Notes: generated from the sequence alone by a model not told the origin. A stretch of 64,000 nucleotides of DNA from Marinobacter litoralis (GCF_003336705.1 NZ_QMDL01000003.1:248211-312210), one strand, 5' to 3'; counted from the stretch's first letter, positions 8,168-18,467 are shown. A program made the numbers and translations.

Positions 8168-9633
8168 AGCTGCAACAGGCTCCTTAGCCGGTCGGTATCC
8201 AAACAGGTTTCTACTTGATCCGCCAAGCGGTCTAGCTGCTGCAACCGATGGCTCTGGTAATCCACAGCCTGCGTAGCCGCCCGATTCAAACCCGCCCATG
8301 CAAGGATGGCATCGCATGCTTCGGGGGCATCGAACAGGCCATGCACATAAGTGCCGGCTATTTGGTCATCTTGACTGACCGCGCCGTCGGGCTGGCCTTC
8401 CAGCACTGCAAAAGGGCGAGCCAGTGCCGGACCTTCAGTCACTCCATTGTGCATTTCATAGCCGTGCATCGTCACGCTTGTCGTCGCCCCGGCGACGCTG
8501 GGCGTTAAGGTACCGGACACTTGCTTCAGCTGCTTACCGGACACCATTCGCGTGCTCATCTCCAGCAGGTCCAAGCCTTCGGTGCGGCCAGTTTCGCCCT
8601 CAAGGCCGTCAGGATCTTCCACCCATTGCCCCAGCATCTGGAAACCACCACAAATCCCCAACACCTTGCCGCCATAGCGCAGGTGTTTGCGCAGGGCATC
8701 CGGCCAGCCCTGCTGTTTCAACCACTGCATGTCGTGACGGGTGCTTTTGCTGCCCGGCAGGATAATCAAATCAGAGGGCGGTATGGGTTGGTCCGGGCCG
8801 ACAAAGGTGAGGTTCACCCCCGGATGCAGCCGCAGCGGATCAAAGTCGTTATGGTTGCTAATGCGGGGCAGTACCGGCACCACCACATTCAACGCGCCGG
8901 CTTCGCTACTCCCTTCGGTGCTGACACTGTCTTCGGAATCCACCACCAGCCCGTGAAGATACGGCAGTACGCCGAACACCGGCTTGCTCGTGCGGGCTTC
9001 AAGCCAGTCGAGCCCCGGTTCCAACAGAGCAATATCGCCCCGAAAGCGGTTGATGATGTAACCCGCTGTTCGCGCCCGCTCGGTTTCAGACAACAACTCC
9101 AGGGTGCCGACCAACTGCGCGAAGACACCGCCTTTGTCGATATCGCCCACCAACAGTACGGGGCAATCCGCTGCCTCGGCAAAGCCCATATTGGCGATGT
9201 CGTTGGCTCGTAGGTTGATCTCCGCTGGGCTGCCGGCACCTTCGGCAATGATCACATCGTAGCGCTCGCTCAGCGCGCGCCAACTGGCCATCACTGACGC
9301 CATGGCTTCGGCCTTGTAGGCGTGATAGTCCAAAGCATCCATATTGCCGTGAACTTTGCCTCTCAAAATCACCTGAGCGCCGCAGTCACTTTGCGGTTTC
9401 AGCAAAACCGGGTTCATATCGCTGTGCGGTTCCAGGCCACACGCCAAGGCCTGCAACGCGGTGGACCGGCCAATTTCGCCGCCATCCACCGTCACCGCGC
9501 TGTTCAACGCCATGTTTTGTGGTTTGAACGGTGCTACCGATACACCTTGGCGGGCCAGCCAGCGGCATAAAGCAGCTACAACCGTGGTCTTGCCTGCATC
9601 CGACGTTGTGCCCTGAACCATCAAGGTGGGCAT
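8164..9633 (-). CDS. cobQ: Cobyric acid synthase (glutamine-hydrolysing)
   Basis: A 489-residue amidotransferase that amidates four peripheral carboxylates of adenosylcobyrinic acid a,c-diamide. The N-terminus [17 protein letters not shown] holds a P-loop variant shared with dethiobiotin synthetase. [10 protein letters not shown] follows. The glutaminase half contains GSKSTRHD, then [11 protein letters not shown] with the catalytic Cys, and YVHGLFD near the C-terminal His. Full length for the family. The start abuts the cobO stop with no gap, and the stop overlaps the bluB start by 4 bases, both indicating translational coupling within the operon. Confidence 0.95.
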   Translation of the reverse strand: MPTLMVQGTTSDAGKTTVVAALCRWLARQGVSVAPFKPQNMALNSAVTVDGGEIGRSTALQALACGLEPHSDMNPVLLKPQSDCGAQVILRGKVHGNMDALDYHAYKAEAMASVMASWRALSERYDVIIAEGAGSPAEINLRANDIANMGFAEAADCPVLLVGDIDKGGVFAQLVGTLELLSETERARTAGYIINRFRGDIALLEPGLDWLEARTSKPVFGVLPYLHGLVVDSEDSVSTEGSSEAGALNVVVPVLPRISNHNDFDPLRLHPGVNLTFVGPDQPIPPSDLIILPGSKSTRHDMQWLKQQGWPDALRKHLRYGGKVLGICGGFQMLGQWVEDPDGLEGETGRTEGLDLLEMSTRMVSGKQLKQVSGTLTPSVAGATTSVTMHGYEMHNGVTEGPALARPFAVLEGQPDGAVSQDDQIAGTYVHGLFDAPEACDAILAWAGLNRAATQAVDYQSHRLQQLDRLADQVETCLDTDRLRSLLQL

Positions 9634-10245
9634 TTACAGCTCCACACCCTTCTGGGCTTTGATGCCTTGGTCTTTGAATGCGTGCTTCACTACGCCCATT
9701 TCCGTAACCGTATCGGCCAAATCAACCAGCTCTTGTGGCGCACCGCGGCCGGTTACTACGACGTGCTGCATCTCGGGGCGGGCTTGCAGATCGTCTAGCA
9801 CCCGATCAAGGTCGATGTAGTCGTACTTAAGTGCAATGTTCAGCTCGTCCAGCAGGATCAAGTCATAGCTGTCGTCTTTCAGCATGGCTGCCGTGATGTC
9901 CCAGGCTTCGTTAGCGCTCTTGACGTCCTGTTCCCGATCCTGAGTGTCCCAGGTGTAGCCTTGGCCCATCACGTGGTAGGTGACATTCGGCAGATCTCGG
10001 AAGAAAGCTTCTTCACCGGTGCTGAACGCCCCTTTGATGAACTGAACAATGCCCACTTTCATGCCATGACCCAGTGCGCGGGCCACCATGCCGAAGCCGG
10101 AGCTACTCTTACCTTTACCCGGGCCAGTTAGCACTAGCAATATGCCTTGCTCTTTTTGGGCTTTGGCTATGCGCTCCTGCATGATTTTTTGCTTGGCCGC
10201 CATTCGCTTGGCGTGGCGTTCGGGATCTTTAGCGCGTTCACGCAT
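9634..10245 (-). CDS. cobO: Cob(I)yrinic acid a,c-diamide adenosyltransferase
   Basis: A 203-residue CobA/CobO-type ATP:corrinoid adenosyltransferase, which attaches the upper 5'-deoxyadenosyl ligand. The P-loop is TGPGKGKSSSGFG near residue 38. Other family segments are GHGMKVGIVQFIKG, WDTQDREQD, LILLDELNIAL and VVVTGRGAP. The ATG at 10245 is preferred over one at 10263 because AGGAG lies 8 bases upstream of it and the extended form has no ribosome-binding site. It sits between cobN and cobQ. Confidence 0.93.
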   Translation of the reverse strand: MRERAKDPERHAKRMAAKQKIMQERIAKAQKEQGILLVLTGPGKGKSSSGFGMVARALGHGMKVGIVQFIKGAFSTGEEAFFRDLPNVTYHVMGQGYTWDTQDREQDVKSANEAWDITAAMLKDDSYDLILLDELNIALKYDYIDLDRVLDDLQARPEMQHVVVTGRGAPQELVDLADTVTEMGVVKHAFKDQGIKAQKGVEL

Positions 10246-10272
10246 GGGTATTCTCCTGGTCATTTTGGAATG

Positions 10273-13200
10273 TCAGCCCTGGGGTGCGAGCTGATAAGTC
10301 GAAGATCCACCCTTGCGGGCGGAATCAAAAGCCTCCCGCTGTTGCGGGTCTAACTGGCCCGCAACCCAGTCCATCAAGGGATGATCCGGGCGAGTGTGGC
10401 CGCTTCCGGGCAAGCCATGGTCAATGATATTGCCGGCGAAATCACGCACGAGGGACTTCAGGGTGAACACATTCACTTCCCAGAAACCACGCTTGGCTGC
10501 CAGTAGGGCAATGGCCTGCATATGGATCTTTACGTGAACATTGTGCCCCTCTGCCAAGAAGTCACTCAGGCCCAGCCCGTGGCGATCCTGAAAATACACC
10601 TCATTAATTTCATCCCAGACACTCGAGCGAAGCACCTGTGGACTGGTAATCTGCCAGCCCCAGAGGTTATCCAGAAAATCACTGCCCATGGTGCGCGCAC
10701 CGGCATACCCATGCTCCATCAACGGTGCGAGCCATTGGGGATTCAAATTTCGGGCAAGAAGCTCAACCTGCAGTGCCCGCTGAAGCGAGTCCACTGTCGG
10801 GTTCTTCGGATCCTTGTACTGTAAAACCATATTCTCCGGCGGCTCACCCCGAAAATGCTCAACCGCATTGGACAACCCGCCCTGGAAGTCAAAGCCGTCA
10901 TCATTATCAAGCAGACCATACAAATGGCTGGATCGTCCCAGATAGGTTTTGTCGACAGAAAGCAGCTGGCGATCAAAGGCTTCGTGCGCCGGTTCACCTA
11001 GGCTTTCTTTACCGTAAACATGCCCCATTCGACGACGATAGGCATCGCCCAGCTGCTGCCGCCCCTGCCATGCGCCAGTGCGGGTAGCCAGCCGGTTCAC
11101 CCCAGCTCCGTACGCTCCCGGCGCTGTGCCAAACACCCGGTAGGCCGCCTGATTACCTGCATCCTGTGCCGACTGTCCGGCAGTTAAGAGAACCCGAGTA
11201 TCAGCCACCCAGCGTGCGGCCACACCATTGATTTCCAGCGATTCGCTACCGCGTTCTTGCAGGGCTACCGGTAAAACCGACAAAGCCTGATCGAGTGCGG
11301 GCACCAAATCCGGGTGCTCAGTTGCTATGGTTTTTGCTGCGCCCGCCAGCGCGTACCGAGAAGCCAGATCCAACCACTCCAGCTTGCTTCCGTATAGATC
11401 CCGGAAGAGCCCCGATGTGGTAAAGAGCACATTACGCCGAACCGGGTTATCTGTGCCCGGTCCTGCGGGCAGTCGCTCCAGACCATTAACAATGCCTCGG
11501 CTATTCCACACCGGGCGGATACCCATAAGTTTCAGGCCGAAGGCAATCATCACGCCTTCGTCACGCACCGTGTCCGACGCCCAGAGAACCAATGCATCAC
11601 TTTCGTTACTTTGTCGGGTGCCCGTTTTTTCTGCTTTTGCGGCTAAATCCTCGGCCAGTGACCAGGCCACTCGCGTCGGAATCAGGTCGTCAGACAACGC
11701 ATGAAAATTTCTCCCCGTTGGCAAGACTTCCGGAGTTCGCAGCGGGTCGTTGCCATGCCCGGGCGCTACAAAACGACCATTAAGCGCGTTCAGCCAGCTC
11801 TTCCGCTCAGCCGCAGGTGACATCGCCAACCTCTGTCGCCAGCTCGGTTCTGGCTTACCCGACTTGCTCGCCATTGAGGTCAGCATCGTGTCCAGCATCT
11901 CGTCGGTCCAGTCCTTCCCAAACACATGCAACCCCAGAGGCATGAAATGCTCCTGAATGTCCGTTACATAGTGCCCGGCTTCGTGAACCAGTAGCTCGGG
12001 CGACAGCTCTTCTATCGAAACTTCATCGGCGGAAAGCCCCATTTCATTGGCAATTTCCTGCTCGATATCGTCGTCGATGTCCAGCAGCAAGATTTTTTCT
12101 CGCAGCATTTGCAACGCCCGCTCACGGGTTGGGCTATCAGGATCGGTCGCCGACTCCCAGGTTTCCACCAACTGCCTTATTTCAAGCAGGTCGTCGTACA
12201 GCTCAGTAACCGCTAGGGGCGGTGTCAGATGACTGATCATCACGCCCAGCGCACGCCGCTTGGCCTGAATGCCTTCACCAACTCCGTCGACGATGTAGGG
12301 GTAGATCAATGGCAGGTTACCCCCCAGCAAATCAGGGTAATCATCCTCAGTCAGGCCAGCGCGACGCCGTGGCAGGAATTCACGGGTGGAATGCCGCCCC
12401 ACGTATACCAGCGCATCGGCCTTATAGTGGTCTCTCAACCAATGGTAGAAGCCCACATATTGGTGCGTTGGTGGGAAAGTGGTATTCGCGTGCAGCAGCT
12501 CTTCATCCACCTCCCAGCCTCTTGGTGGCTGGGGCCCAATGAAAATATTCCCGAATCGCAGGCCGGGGAAGATCAAGCGGTCGTCCACCACCATCGACAG
12601 CCCCGGCGCTTCACCCCAGCCTTTCAGCCCCGGTATGCCCGTATCGGCCAATAAAGCTCGCTGTTCGTTCAATTCGCTTTTGTGCCCACCTTCTTTTAGT
12701 CGCTGGCTCCACAGCGCTTCGTATTGATCAAGCTGGGCGAGGGCTGTAGGCCGGTTCGGGTGCTGTACATGCTCGATTAAATTGCGCAGATCCTTAACGC
12801 CGCGATCCAGAAGGCCCAGAGCCAAGTCCTGCTCCCCCAATTCATGGGCTTGTTCCAAGCGTTCATGCAAATACCCCAGCGGACCGTGCGTTATTTCTTG
12901 CTGCACAACGTTTGGTAGAGATTGCAGATAACCCTGGTAGGTTTGCGCGCTCATCGAAGGGACCCCAGTCGCCATTTCCTTCATCGAGCGCGGGTCATCC
13001 GGCAGACTAACCCCGCGCTGTTGAACCAGGTCGAGCAAGGCTTCCGGGCTGTCAGGTAGGGGGCCGGTGCTGTACCCCTCGGCTTTTAGCCAGCTCAGCA
13101 TTTGGAACAGTGAAGCTGGAACATCCAGGTTGTCCGCGCCTATGTTCTGGCGCCCGGGGGGATGGTTGTAATAAACAATAGCCACCCGTTTGTCGGCATT

Positions 13201-14427
13201 ATCTTTGGTTTGCAGCACCTGCCAACGCTGAAGGCGTTCAGCCAATGCAGCAACACGGTTTGGAACCGGTTGTGTCAGCGTCAACGCAACGCCAGTTTGG
13301 GGATCGATCTCTTCAGGCTCCGCCGTTGCCAATACCATGGGCTGGCTTACACCCTGAAGTTCCGGCATGGCCAGGTTGTAATGCACCTGATCGGTGGGGA
13401 TACCATCAACGGAAAGCTGCCATTGATTCCGAGTCCGGGAAGCCAGCCTAAGGCCTTTGATGACAGGCACGTTGAGACGGATCAACTCTTCCGTCACCTC
13501 CCGGCGGCCCTCACCTCCGCCAATGGTGAAATCCTGCAGGCTGACAATGCCCGCCAATGTTGCGGGTTGAATCGCTTCTTCGAGCGTGTGCAAGGCATCA
13601 AGGCTGGCACCACCCCATCGGGATAGGATCGCAAAACACTGAAGCTCCCGAGCTTCCAAAGCCGCACAGGCATCGTCCAGTAAATCCCGATCTCCCGGCC
13701 GGTCTCCGCTGTCCAGATCAAGAACCACGACTACGGGGGCGTCGGTCAGCGTCAGTGCTGAAGCATCAACGCTCGCTTCACCATTCTGGTAATAACGGAT
13801 ACTGGCGCGGGGCTTGGGCTTTTCGTAATCCATGCCGTGTCCCGCTTTGGCCAACAGCCACCGTATCAGGCCATCCAGATGGTTCGGCGTCCGGCCCTGA
13901 TAGAAAGCACGGCCTTCCAACCAGTCAGCCTGGCCGGGAAACCGGGCCTGCCGGTTTACCAAATCCTCAGCAGCATCAACTCCGGCTGCCGGCGCGGCGA
14001 CCAAGGCCTTGAGTCCAGCGGCATCCAGCTCCGCCAATGGCTTTTGTCCATTGAGCTGAGACAGCCGTGAAATACGCCAATCACTGTTGATACCTAGCAC
14101 TGGCATCTGCCCGGCAGCGTCACCCGCTACGACGACTTTCACCAACCCGGCAAGGCGCTCCACCTGGTCACCAAACACCGCCGCCAACACGATGGCATCA
14201 GCGTTCTTGAGCAACTCGAGCACTTGTTGGTCGCTCTGAGTGGCCAGTTGATCGGGAGTTCGCAGCAACACGCGGTGGTCTGGGTTGTGGTCTAAAAACC
14301 GATGAGCGCCCGCCGCCATTTCTGCGGCTGAACGCTCGGAAATAATGCCCACGACGGTAGCCGCCATCACTGAAGGCGCCCAAAACATGACCGTCATGGC
14401 CGCCAGAAATACCTTCAGATATCGCAT
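10273..14427 (-). CDS. cobN: CobN-family chelatase large subunit with signal peptide
   Basis: A 1384-residue CobN-family protein (Mg/cobalt chelatase large subunit). Family hallmarks include YYNHPPGRQNIGADNLDVP near residue 420, the DHYKADALVYVGRHSTREFLP block with GxHGTxE-like geometry, and the LVHEAGHYVTDIQEHFMPLG region. In the aerobic pathway CobN works with AAA+ CobS and VWA CobT to insert cobalt into hydrogenobyrinic acid a,c-diamide. Oddly, residues 1-22 form a clear secretion signal: basic MRYLK, a hydrophobic core, and a PSVMA|AT cleavage-like end. No alternative downstream start has a ribosome-binding site. Neither chelatase partner is encoded in the window. A periplasmic chelatase or dechelatase role is therefore possible. 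It sits between cobB and cobO in the riboswitch-led unit. Confidence 0.85.
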   Translation of the reverse strand: MRYLKVFLAAMTVMFWAPSVMAATVVGIISERSAAEMAAGAHRFLDHNPDHRVLLRTPDQLATQSDQQVLELLKNADAIVLAAVFGDQVERLAGLVKVVVAGDAAGQMPVLGINSDWRISRLSQLNGQKPLAELDAAGLKALVAAPAAGVDAAEDLVNRQARFPGQADWLEGRAFYQGRTPNHLDGLIRWLLAKAGHGMDYEKPKPRASIRYYQNGEASVDASALTLTDAPVVVVLDLDSGDRPGDRDLLDDACAALEARELQCFAILSRWGGASLDALHTLEEAIQPATLAGIVSLQDFTIGGGEGRREVTEELIRLNVPVIKGLRLASRTRNQWQLSVDGIPTDQVHYNLAMPELQGVSQPMVLATAEPEEIDPQTGVALTLTQPVPNRVAALAERLQRWQVLQTKDNADKRVAIVYYNHPPGRQNIGADNLDVPASLFQMLSWLKAEGYSTGPLPDSPEALLDLVQQRGVSLPDDPRSMKEMATGVPSMSAQTYQGYLQSLPNVVQQEITHGPLGYLHERLEQAHELGEQDLALGLLDRGVKDLRNLIEHVQHPNRPTALAQLDQYEALWSQRLKEGGHKSELNEQRALLADTGIPGLKGWGEAPGLSMVVDDRLIFPGLRFGNIFIGPQPPRGWEVDEELLHANTTFPPTHQYVGFYHWLRDHYKADALVYVGRHSTREFLPRRRAGLTEDDYPDLLGGNLPLIYPYIVDGVGEGIQAKRRALGVMISHLTPPLAVTELYDDLLEIRQLVETWESATDPDSPTRERALQMLREKILLLDIDDDIEQEIANEMGLSADEVSIEELSPELLVHEAGHYVTDIQEHFMPLGLHVFGKDWTDEMLDTMLTSMASKSGKPEPSWRQRLAMSPAAERKSWLNALNGRFVAPGHGNDPLRTPEVLPTGRNFHALSDDLIPTRVAWSLAEDLAAKAEKTGTRQSNESDALVLWASDTVRDEGVMIAFGLKLMGIRPVWNSRGIVNGLERLPAGPGTDNPVRRNVLFTTSGLFRDLYGSKLEWLDLASRYALAGAAKTIATEHPDLVPALDQALSVLPVALQERGSESLEINGVAARWVADTRVLLTAGQSAQDAGNQAAYRVFGTAPGAYGAGVNRLATRTGAWQGRQQLGDAYRRRMGHVYGKESLGEPAHEAFDRQLLSVDKTYLGRSSHLYGLLDNDDGFDFQGGLSNAVEHFRGEPPENMVLQYKDPKNPTVDSLQRALQVELLARNLNPQWLAPLMEHGYAGARTMGSDFLDNLWGWQITSPQVLRSSVWDEINEVYFQDRHGLGLSDFLAEGHNVHVKIHMQAIALLAAKRGFWEVNVFTLKSLVRDFAGNIIDHGLPGSGHTRPDHPLMDWVAGQLDPQQREAFDSARKGGSSTYQLAPQG

Positions 14428-14459
14428 TCGTAGAATGCCCTTTCACGAGTTATGGTCGA

Positions 14460-15791
14460 TTACGAATGATCGTTCTCGGAGTAGCCGGGGAATGTCAGCG
14501 CCTCACCGCGGAACATCGCCGCCACAAGTTCGGGGGCTGAGGGGAAATAGCCGTGGAAATAACTGGCCACGAGAGCGTTCTTAGAAAAAACGGCTTCACT
14601 GCCCGTGCCCGCCTGTTTTCGAGTGTGGGCAGCAGGTTGCCACGTGGTGTCCAGCGTGGATCGGTGAAAAGTGTGGCCCCGCAACTCGCCTTGTTCCGCC
14701 GTCAGGCTGTGCATACCTATACCCTGTAAACGCTTCGCCATAGCCGCCCGCCCCGGGATTAAACCGTACAGGGAATGCACACGGCCTTCTTTATCCGACA
14801 ATTCTTCCGCGCAGGCCATCAGGCCGCCACACTCCGCCAATATCGGCTTACCCGCGTTATGAAAGGCACGAATAGCATTCGCCATCGCGGTATTCTCTGC
14901 CAGAGTATTGCCATGCAGCTCCGGGTAACCACCTGGAAGCCAAAGGGCATCCGCGGGCGGCAGCTCCGAGTCTTCCAGCGGGGAGAAATAGTGCAGTTCA
15001 GCCCCCATGGCCAGCAACAGCTCGGTGTTGGCGCGATAGATAAAGCTGAAGGCGGCGTCACGAGCGATCGCTATACGAACACCGGCCAACAACGTTTTCG
15101 GCTTAGTTGCCGGTTCAACGGCGGGAATTTCCACCGCTTTCGGCAATTCGTCGAGCCCCGCTTCTTTCAGCACTTGGGCAGCGTCATCCAGTTTCTGGTC
15201 GAGGTTGCCCAGCTCTGCCGGTTGCATCAATCCCAGGTGTCGCTCGGGTATGCTCATGGCGTCGTTTCTGGGGATAGCCCCCAACAGACGAATCCCTTCT
15301 GGTAGTCGCTCTTTCAGCATTTCACCATGGCGGGGGCTACCAATTTTGTTCGCAATCACGTCATAAATGGACAGCTCCGGGTCAAAGCGAGCAAGCCCCA
15401 ATACAAGCGCACCAAAGGTCTGGGCCATGCCACCCGCGTCGATCACGGGCAGCGCAGGAATACCCATAAGCTTTGCCAAATCAGCGCTGGATGGATCGCC
15501 GTCGAACAACCCCATCGCACCTTCGATCAGAATAAGGTCGGCGTCTTGTGCCGCCTCAGACAGCCGCCAGCGGCACTCATCTTCTCCGGTCATCCATGGA
15601 TGTAATTGATAGACAGGGTGGCCGGATGCGACCTCCAGCACCATTGGGTCGAGATAATCCGGCCCGTGCTTGAACACTCGCACCTTACGCCCGGCATTCC
15701 GGTGCAGACGGGCCAACGCCGCTGTCACCATGGATTTCCCCTGCCCAGAGGCGGGGCCAGTAATCATGACTGCCGGTACGGATTTGCTCAT
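14460..15791 (-). CDS. cobB: Cobyrinic/hydrogenobyrinic acid a,c-diamide synthase
   Basis: A 443-residue glutamine-dependent amidotransferase that amidates the a and c carboxylates of the corrin ring (CobB/CbiA family). The N-terminal P-loop-like motif is ITGPASGQGKSMVTAAL. KHGPDYLDPMV and IEGAMGLFDG follow in the synthetase half. The glutaminase half has LWLPGGYPELH, AECGGLMACAEEL with the catalytic Cys, and a C-terminal SYFHGYFPSAPE. CobB and CbiA cannot be told apart reliably by eye; CobN and BluB nearby favour the aerobic naming. It lies 22 bases after btuD and 32 bases before cobN. Confidence 0.93.
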   Translation of the reverse strand: MSKSVPAVMITGPASGQGKSMVTAALARLHRNAGRKVRVFKHGPDYLDPMVLEVASGHPVYQLHPWMTGEDECRWRLSEAAQDADLILIEGAMGLFDGDPSSADLAKLMGIPALPVIDAGGMAQTFGALVLGLARFDPELSIYDVIANKIGSPRHGEMLKERLPEGIRLLGAIPRNDAMSIPERHLGLMQPAELGNLDQKLDDAAQVLKEAGLDELPKAVEIPAVEPATKPKTLLAGVRIAIARDAAFSFIYRANTELLLAMGAELHYFSPLEDSELPPADALWLPGGYPELHGNTLAENTAMANAIRAFHNAGKPILAECGGLMACAEELSDKEGRVHSLYGLIPGRAAMAKRLQGIGMHSLTAEQGELRGHTFHRSTLDTTWQPAAHTRKQAGTGSEAVFSKNALVASYFHGYFPSAPELVAAMFRGEALTFPGYSENDHS

Positions 15792-15813
15792 AAGTTCACC
15801 ACTGTCATCGTTA

Positions 15814-16587
15814 TTAACTGGGGCTCACGGGGACAAACACCGGGGCGCCATCGGCCTCTACCGTCACCAGCTTTTGGTTATACAATTGCTCAAGTGCGGA
15901 TGGTTTCAACATGCTGTCGGCAGGCCCCCAACAAGCGTCACCGTTGGGGTAAAGTAGCAACACGTGGCTACACCACCGTGCGGCCAGGTTCAGATCATGC
16001 AGGCACATGAACACTGCCTTTCCTGCAACCGACTGGTCTCTCAGCAGGCTCATTACTTTGACCTGATGGTGTAGGTCGAGGTGGTTAGTCGGCTCGTCAA
16101 GCAACCAGATATCCGGGTTCTGAGTCATCAGTGTTGCGATCGCAACCCGCTGACGCTCACCGCCCGACAAGGTGCTCAGCAAGCGCCCAGACAAATGATC
16201 AACATCCATCGCCGCCAACGCCTGTTGCGCACGGATCTGGTCATCAGCTTGTTCACTTTCCCAAGGCGACAACCACGGGTGACGACCAATCAGTGCGGTT
16301 TCCATGACCGTTGCGGGAAAACTGTCTTGCCGTTCCTGAAATACCAATCCCAGTTGCCGCGCAATGTCGCGGCGTTTTAGCGCAATCAGCGGAGCGTCGC
16401 TCAAGACTACCCGGCCACTGCGTGCAGGTAACAAGCCTGCGAGGGTATGCAGCAGAGTGGTTTTGCCGGCCCCGTTAGGGCCCAACACGCCCCAAGTCTG
16501 ACCGGGCTCAACACTCAGATTCAGAGGGAAGCCGTCTGTTCTACCGGGCACATTGATGATCAGGTCGCGGGTGTGCAGCGTGCTCAT
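15814..16587 (-). CDS. btuD: Corrinoid ABC transporter ATPase
   Basis: A 257-residue ABC ATPase of the BtuD/FecE class. Walker A is GPNGAGKTTLL near residue 38, the signature is LSGGERQRVAIA, and Walker B is IWLLDEPTNHLDLHHQ, with a switch His in CLHDLNLAARW. It energises import through BtuC. Its start overlaps the btuC stop by one base (TAATG), so the two are translationally coupled. Iron-siderophore or heme ATPases are similar in sequence; the corrinoid assignment rests on the riboswitch-led operon and the neighbouring btuB, btuF and cob genes. Confidence 0.88.
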   Translation of the reverse strand: MSTLHTRDLIINVPGRTDGFPLNLSVEPGQTWGVLGPNGAGKTTLLHTLAGLLPARSGRVVLSDAPLIALKRRDIARQLGLVFQERQDSFPATVMETALIGRHPWLSPWESEQADDQIRAQQALAAMDVDHLSGRLLSTLSGGERQRVAIATLMTQNPDIWLLDEPTNHLDLHHQVKVMSLLRDQSVAGKAVFMCLHDLNLAARWCSHVLLLYPNGDACWGPADSMLKPSALEQLYNQKLVTVEADGAPVFVPVSPS

Positions 16588-17546
16588 TAACGGCTCCGGT
16601 GCAGAAGATACAGGAAGGTCGGGACGCCCAGTAATGCAGTAATAACGCCCACGGGAAGCTGCTCAGGCGCGATCACTGTGCGAGCGAGGGTATCTGCCAA
16701 CACAAGCAGAGTCCCGCCAGCCAAGGCGCTGGCAGGCAAAATAATGCGCTGATCGTTGCCCAATACCAGCCGAAGCATATGCGGCACAATCAGGCCTACA
16801 AACCCGATACTGCCTGCGGTTGTTACCGCCGTCGCGGTCAGCAGGCTGGCGAGCACATAGATAGTCCACTCAAGCGGCCGTACCGACACCCCGAGTGCCG
16901 CGGCCTGCATCGGGCCACGCGCCAGCACGTTCAGATTACGAGCAAGCGGTAAAATCACCGCGATCGCGAATATCAGAACCACCAATGCGGGCCAAGGCGC
17001 GCGCGCGTAGGAAACATCGCCCATTAGCCAATACAACATGCCGGGAAGCTTGTAAGACGGGGTAACCGCCAGCATGAGCGTAATCACTGCTCCCCAGCCG
17101 GCAGCCACTACAACACCGGTCAGCAGCAGACGCGAGGCCGTCCAACTGCCCGTGCCGTGGGCAAGGCCAAACACCAACACCATTGCCAGCATGGCACCGG
17201 CAAAGGCTGACCCCGAGATCACCAAGGCTCCCATTCCGGTCAGCATTGCCAAGAGCGCACCAACAGCGGCGCCACCAGACAATCCCAGCACATAAGGGTC
17301 CGCCAGCGGGTTGCGCAGTAGCACCTGCATCAGGGCACCCGCTACCGCTAACAGGCCACCGGTCGCGAAAGCCGCAAGGGTGCGCGGCAGACGCAGGTCC
17401 AGCAGCAAGGTACGATGCAATGCGCTGCCTTCGCCCTGGATGACAGCCCAGAGTTCTGAGGGCGCAATATTCACGCTGCCGATGGCCAAGGCCAATATCA
17501 GCGCGGCCAGAGAAATCGCGCCGAGTACCAGCAAAGAGCGAGTCAT
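16587..17546 (-). CDS. btuC: Corrinoid ABC transporter permease
   Basis: A 319-residue FecCD/BtuC-type permease with about ten transmembrane helices. Family landmarks are LRLPRTLAAFATGGLLAVAGALMQ, RNPLADPYVLGLSGGAAVGA and GFVGLIVPHMLRL. It forms the inner-membrane channel that receives corrinoids from BtuF. It lies between btuF (36-base gap) and btuD (one-base overlap). Substrate specificity is inferred from context. Confidence 0.9.
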   Translation of the reverse strand: MTRSLLVLGAISLAALILALAIGSVNIAPSELWAVIQGEGSALHRTLLLDLRLPRTLAAFATGGLLAVAGALMQVLLRNPLADPYVLGLSGGAAVGALLAMLTGMGALVISGSAFAGAMLAMVLVFGLAHGTGSWTASRLLLTGVVVAAGWGAVITLMLAVTPSYKLPGMLYWLMGDVSYARAPWPALVVLIFAIAVILPLARNLNVLARGPMQAAALGVSVRPLEWTIYVLASLLTATAVTTAGSIGFVGLIVPHMLRLVLGNDQRIILPASALAGGTLLVLADTLARTVIAPEQLPVGVITALLGVPTFLYLLHRSR

Positions 17547-17582
17547 CTTACTGGCACCTGTTTACACGGGTGTTTGCAGGCC

Positions 17583-18467
17583 TTACTCGCGTTCACGGGC
17601 AACATCCAGTCTTTGGCAAATGTCCCGGCTCGCCTCGAGAAGTCTGGGCGTCGGCCTTGAGATGGGTGATGCCGGGACAAAGAACAAGTTATTTTTTGCC
17701 ACAGCAGTCATTCCGGTGTAACTCTGCCAGCGATCAAGCTGGTTATCTTCGGCACCCTCAACACTTCCTGTGATGATTGCATGAGGATCGGCCTCTAACA
17801 CCACTTCTGCACTGATTCTCGGCACCAGTCGCGGCATGTCGCCAAACACATTCGCCCCACCGCAAAGCCGAATTACCTTACCGATCAGATGGTTATCATT
17901 GATCGTCATCAGCGGAGTTTGCCAAACTTGATAGAAGACCGGTAAAGGCTCTGCATCCCTGTACTGCTCTGCAATCAAGGAGATCCCTTTCCGGAAACGT
18001 TCCGCTTCCGCAAAACCTTCCTGTTCGGTGCCCGCCAGAATCGAGAGCTGTTCAATGACTTTGGAAACGCCCTCGAAGGTGCGGGGTTCAATGGCAAACA
18101 TGGGCAAACCTAATGCCCGCAGCATCTCCATTTGCGCGGGGGGATTACCGGTTCGCCACGTGATCACCAAATCAGGCTTAAGCGCCAGCAGAGCTTCCAG
18201 ATCTATTCGGGTGTGATTGCCCACCAAGGGTAACTTGCGGGCTGCTTCAGGATAATCGCTGTAGTTCACCACAGCGACCACCTTATCGCCTGCGCCTGCC
18301 GCAAACGCCAGTTCCGTGGCGCCGGGGGACAAGGTGGCGATGCGTTTGGCCGGTTCTGGCAGGCACAGTTGCTGCCCCATATTATCTTCAGCGCACACCT
18401 CTGCCCACACCATTACGGGCATGAGCAAAAGTGCACAAAACAGTGTCCTAACCGGCCATAGAGTCAT
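17583..18467 (-). CDS. btuF: Periplasmic corrinoid-binding protein
   Basis: A 294-residue class III substrate-binding protein. Residues 1-22 are a signal peptide (MTLWPVRTLFCALLLMPVMVWA), and the mature protein starts at EVCAEDNMG. The fold is marked by AKRIATLSPGATELAFAAGAGDKVVAVVNYSDYP, LKPDLVITWRTGNPP and LCGGANVFGDMP. It captures corrinoids delivered by BtuB and passes them to BtuCD. The gene starts 16 bases after the btuB stop. Confidence 0.9.
   Translation of the reverse strand: MTLWPVRTLFCALLLMPVMVWAEVCAEDNMGQQLCLPEPAKRIATLSPGATELAFAAGAGDKVVAVVNYSDYPEAARKLPLVGNHTRIDLEALLALKPDLVITWRTGNPPAQMEMLRALGLPMFAIEPRTFEGVSKVIEQLSILAGTEQEGFAEAERFRKGISLIAEQYRDAEPLPVFYQVWQTPLMTINDNHLIGKVIRLCGGANVFGDMPRLVPRISAEVVLEADPHAIITGSVEGAEDNQLDRWQSYTGMTAVAKNNLFFVPASPISRPTPRLLEASRDICQRLDVARERE

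Noticed and set aside
14367-14427. Downstream start for cobN that would remove the signal peptide
   Set aside because: The Met at residue 21 has no ribosome-binding site, whereas the upstream ATG has GAAAGGG at acceptable distance.
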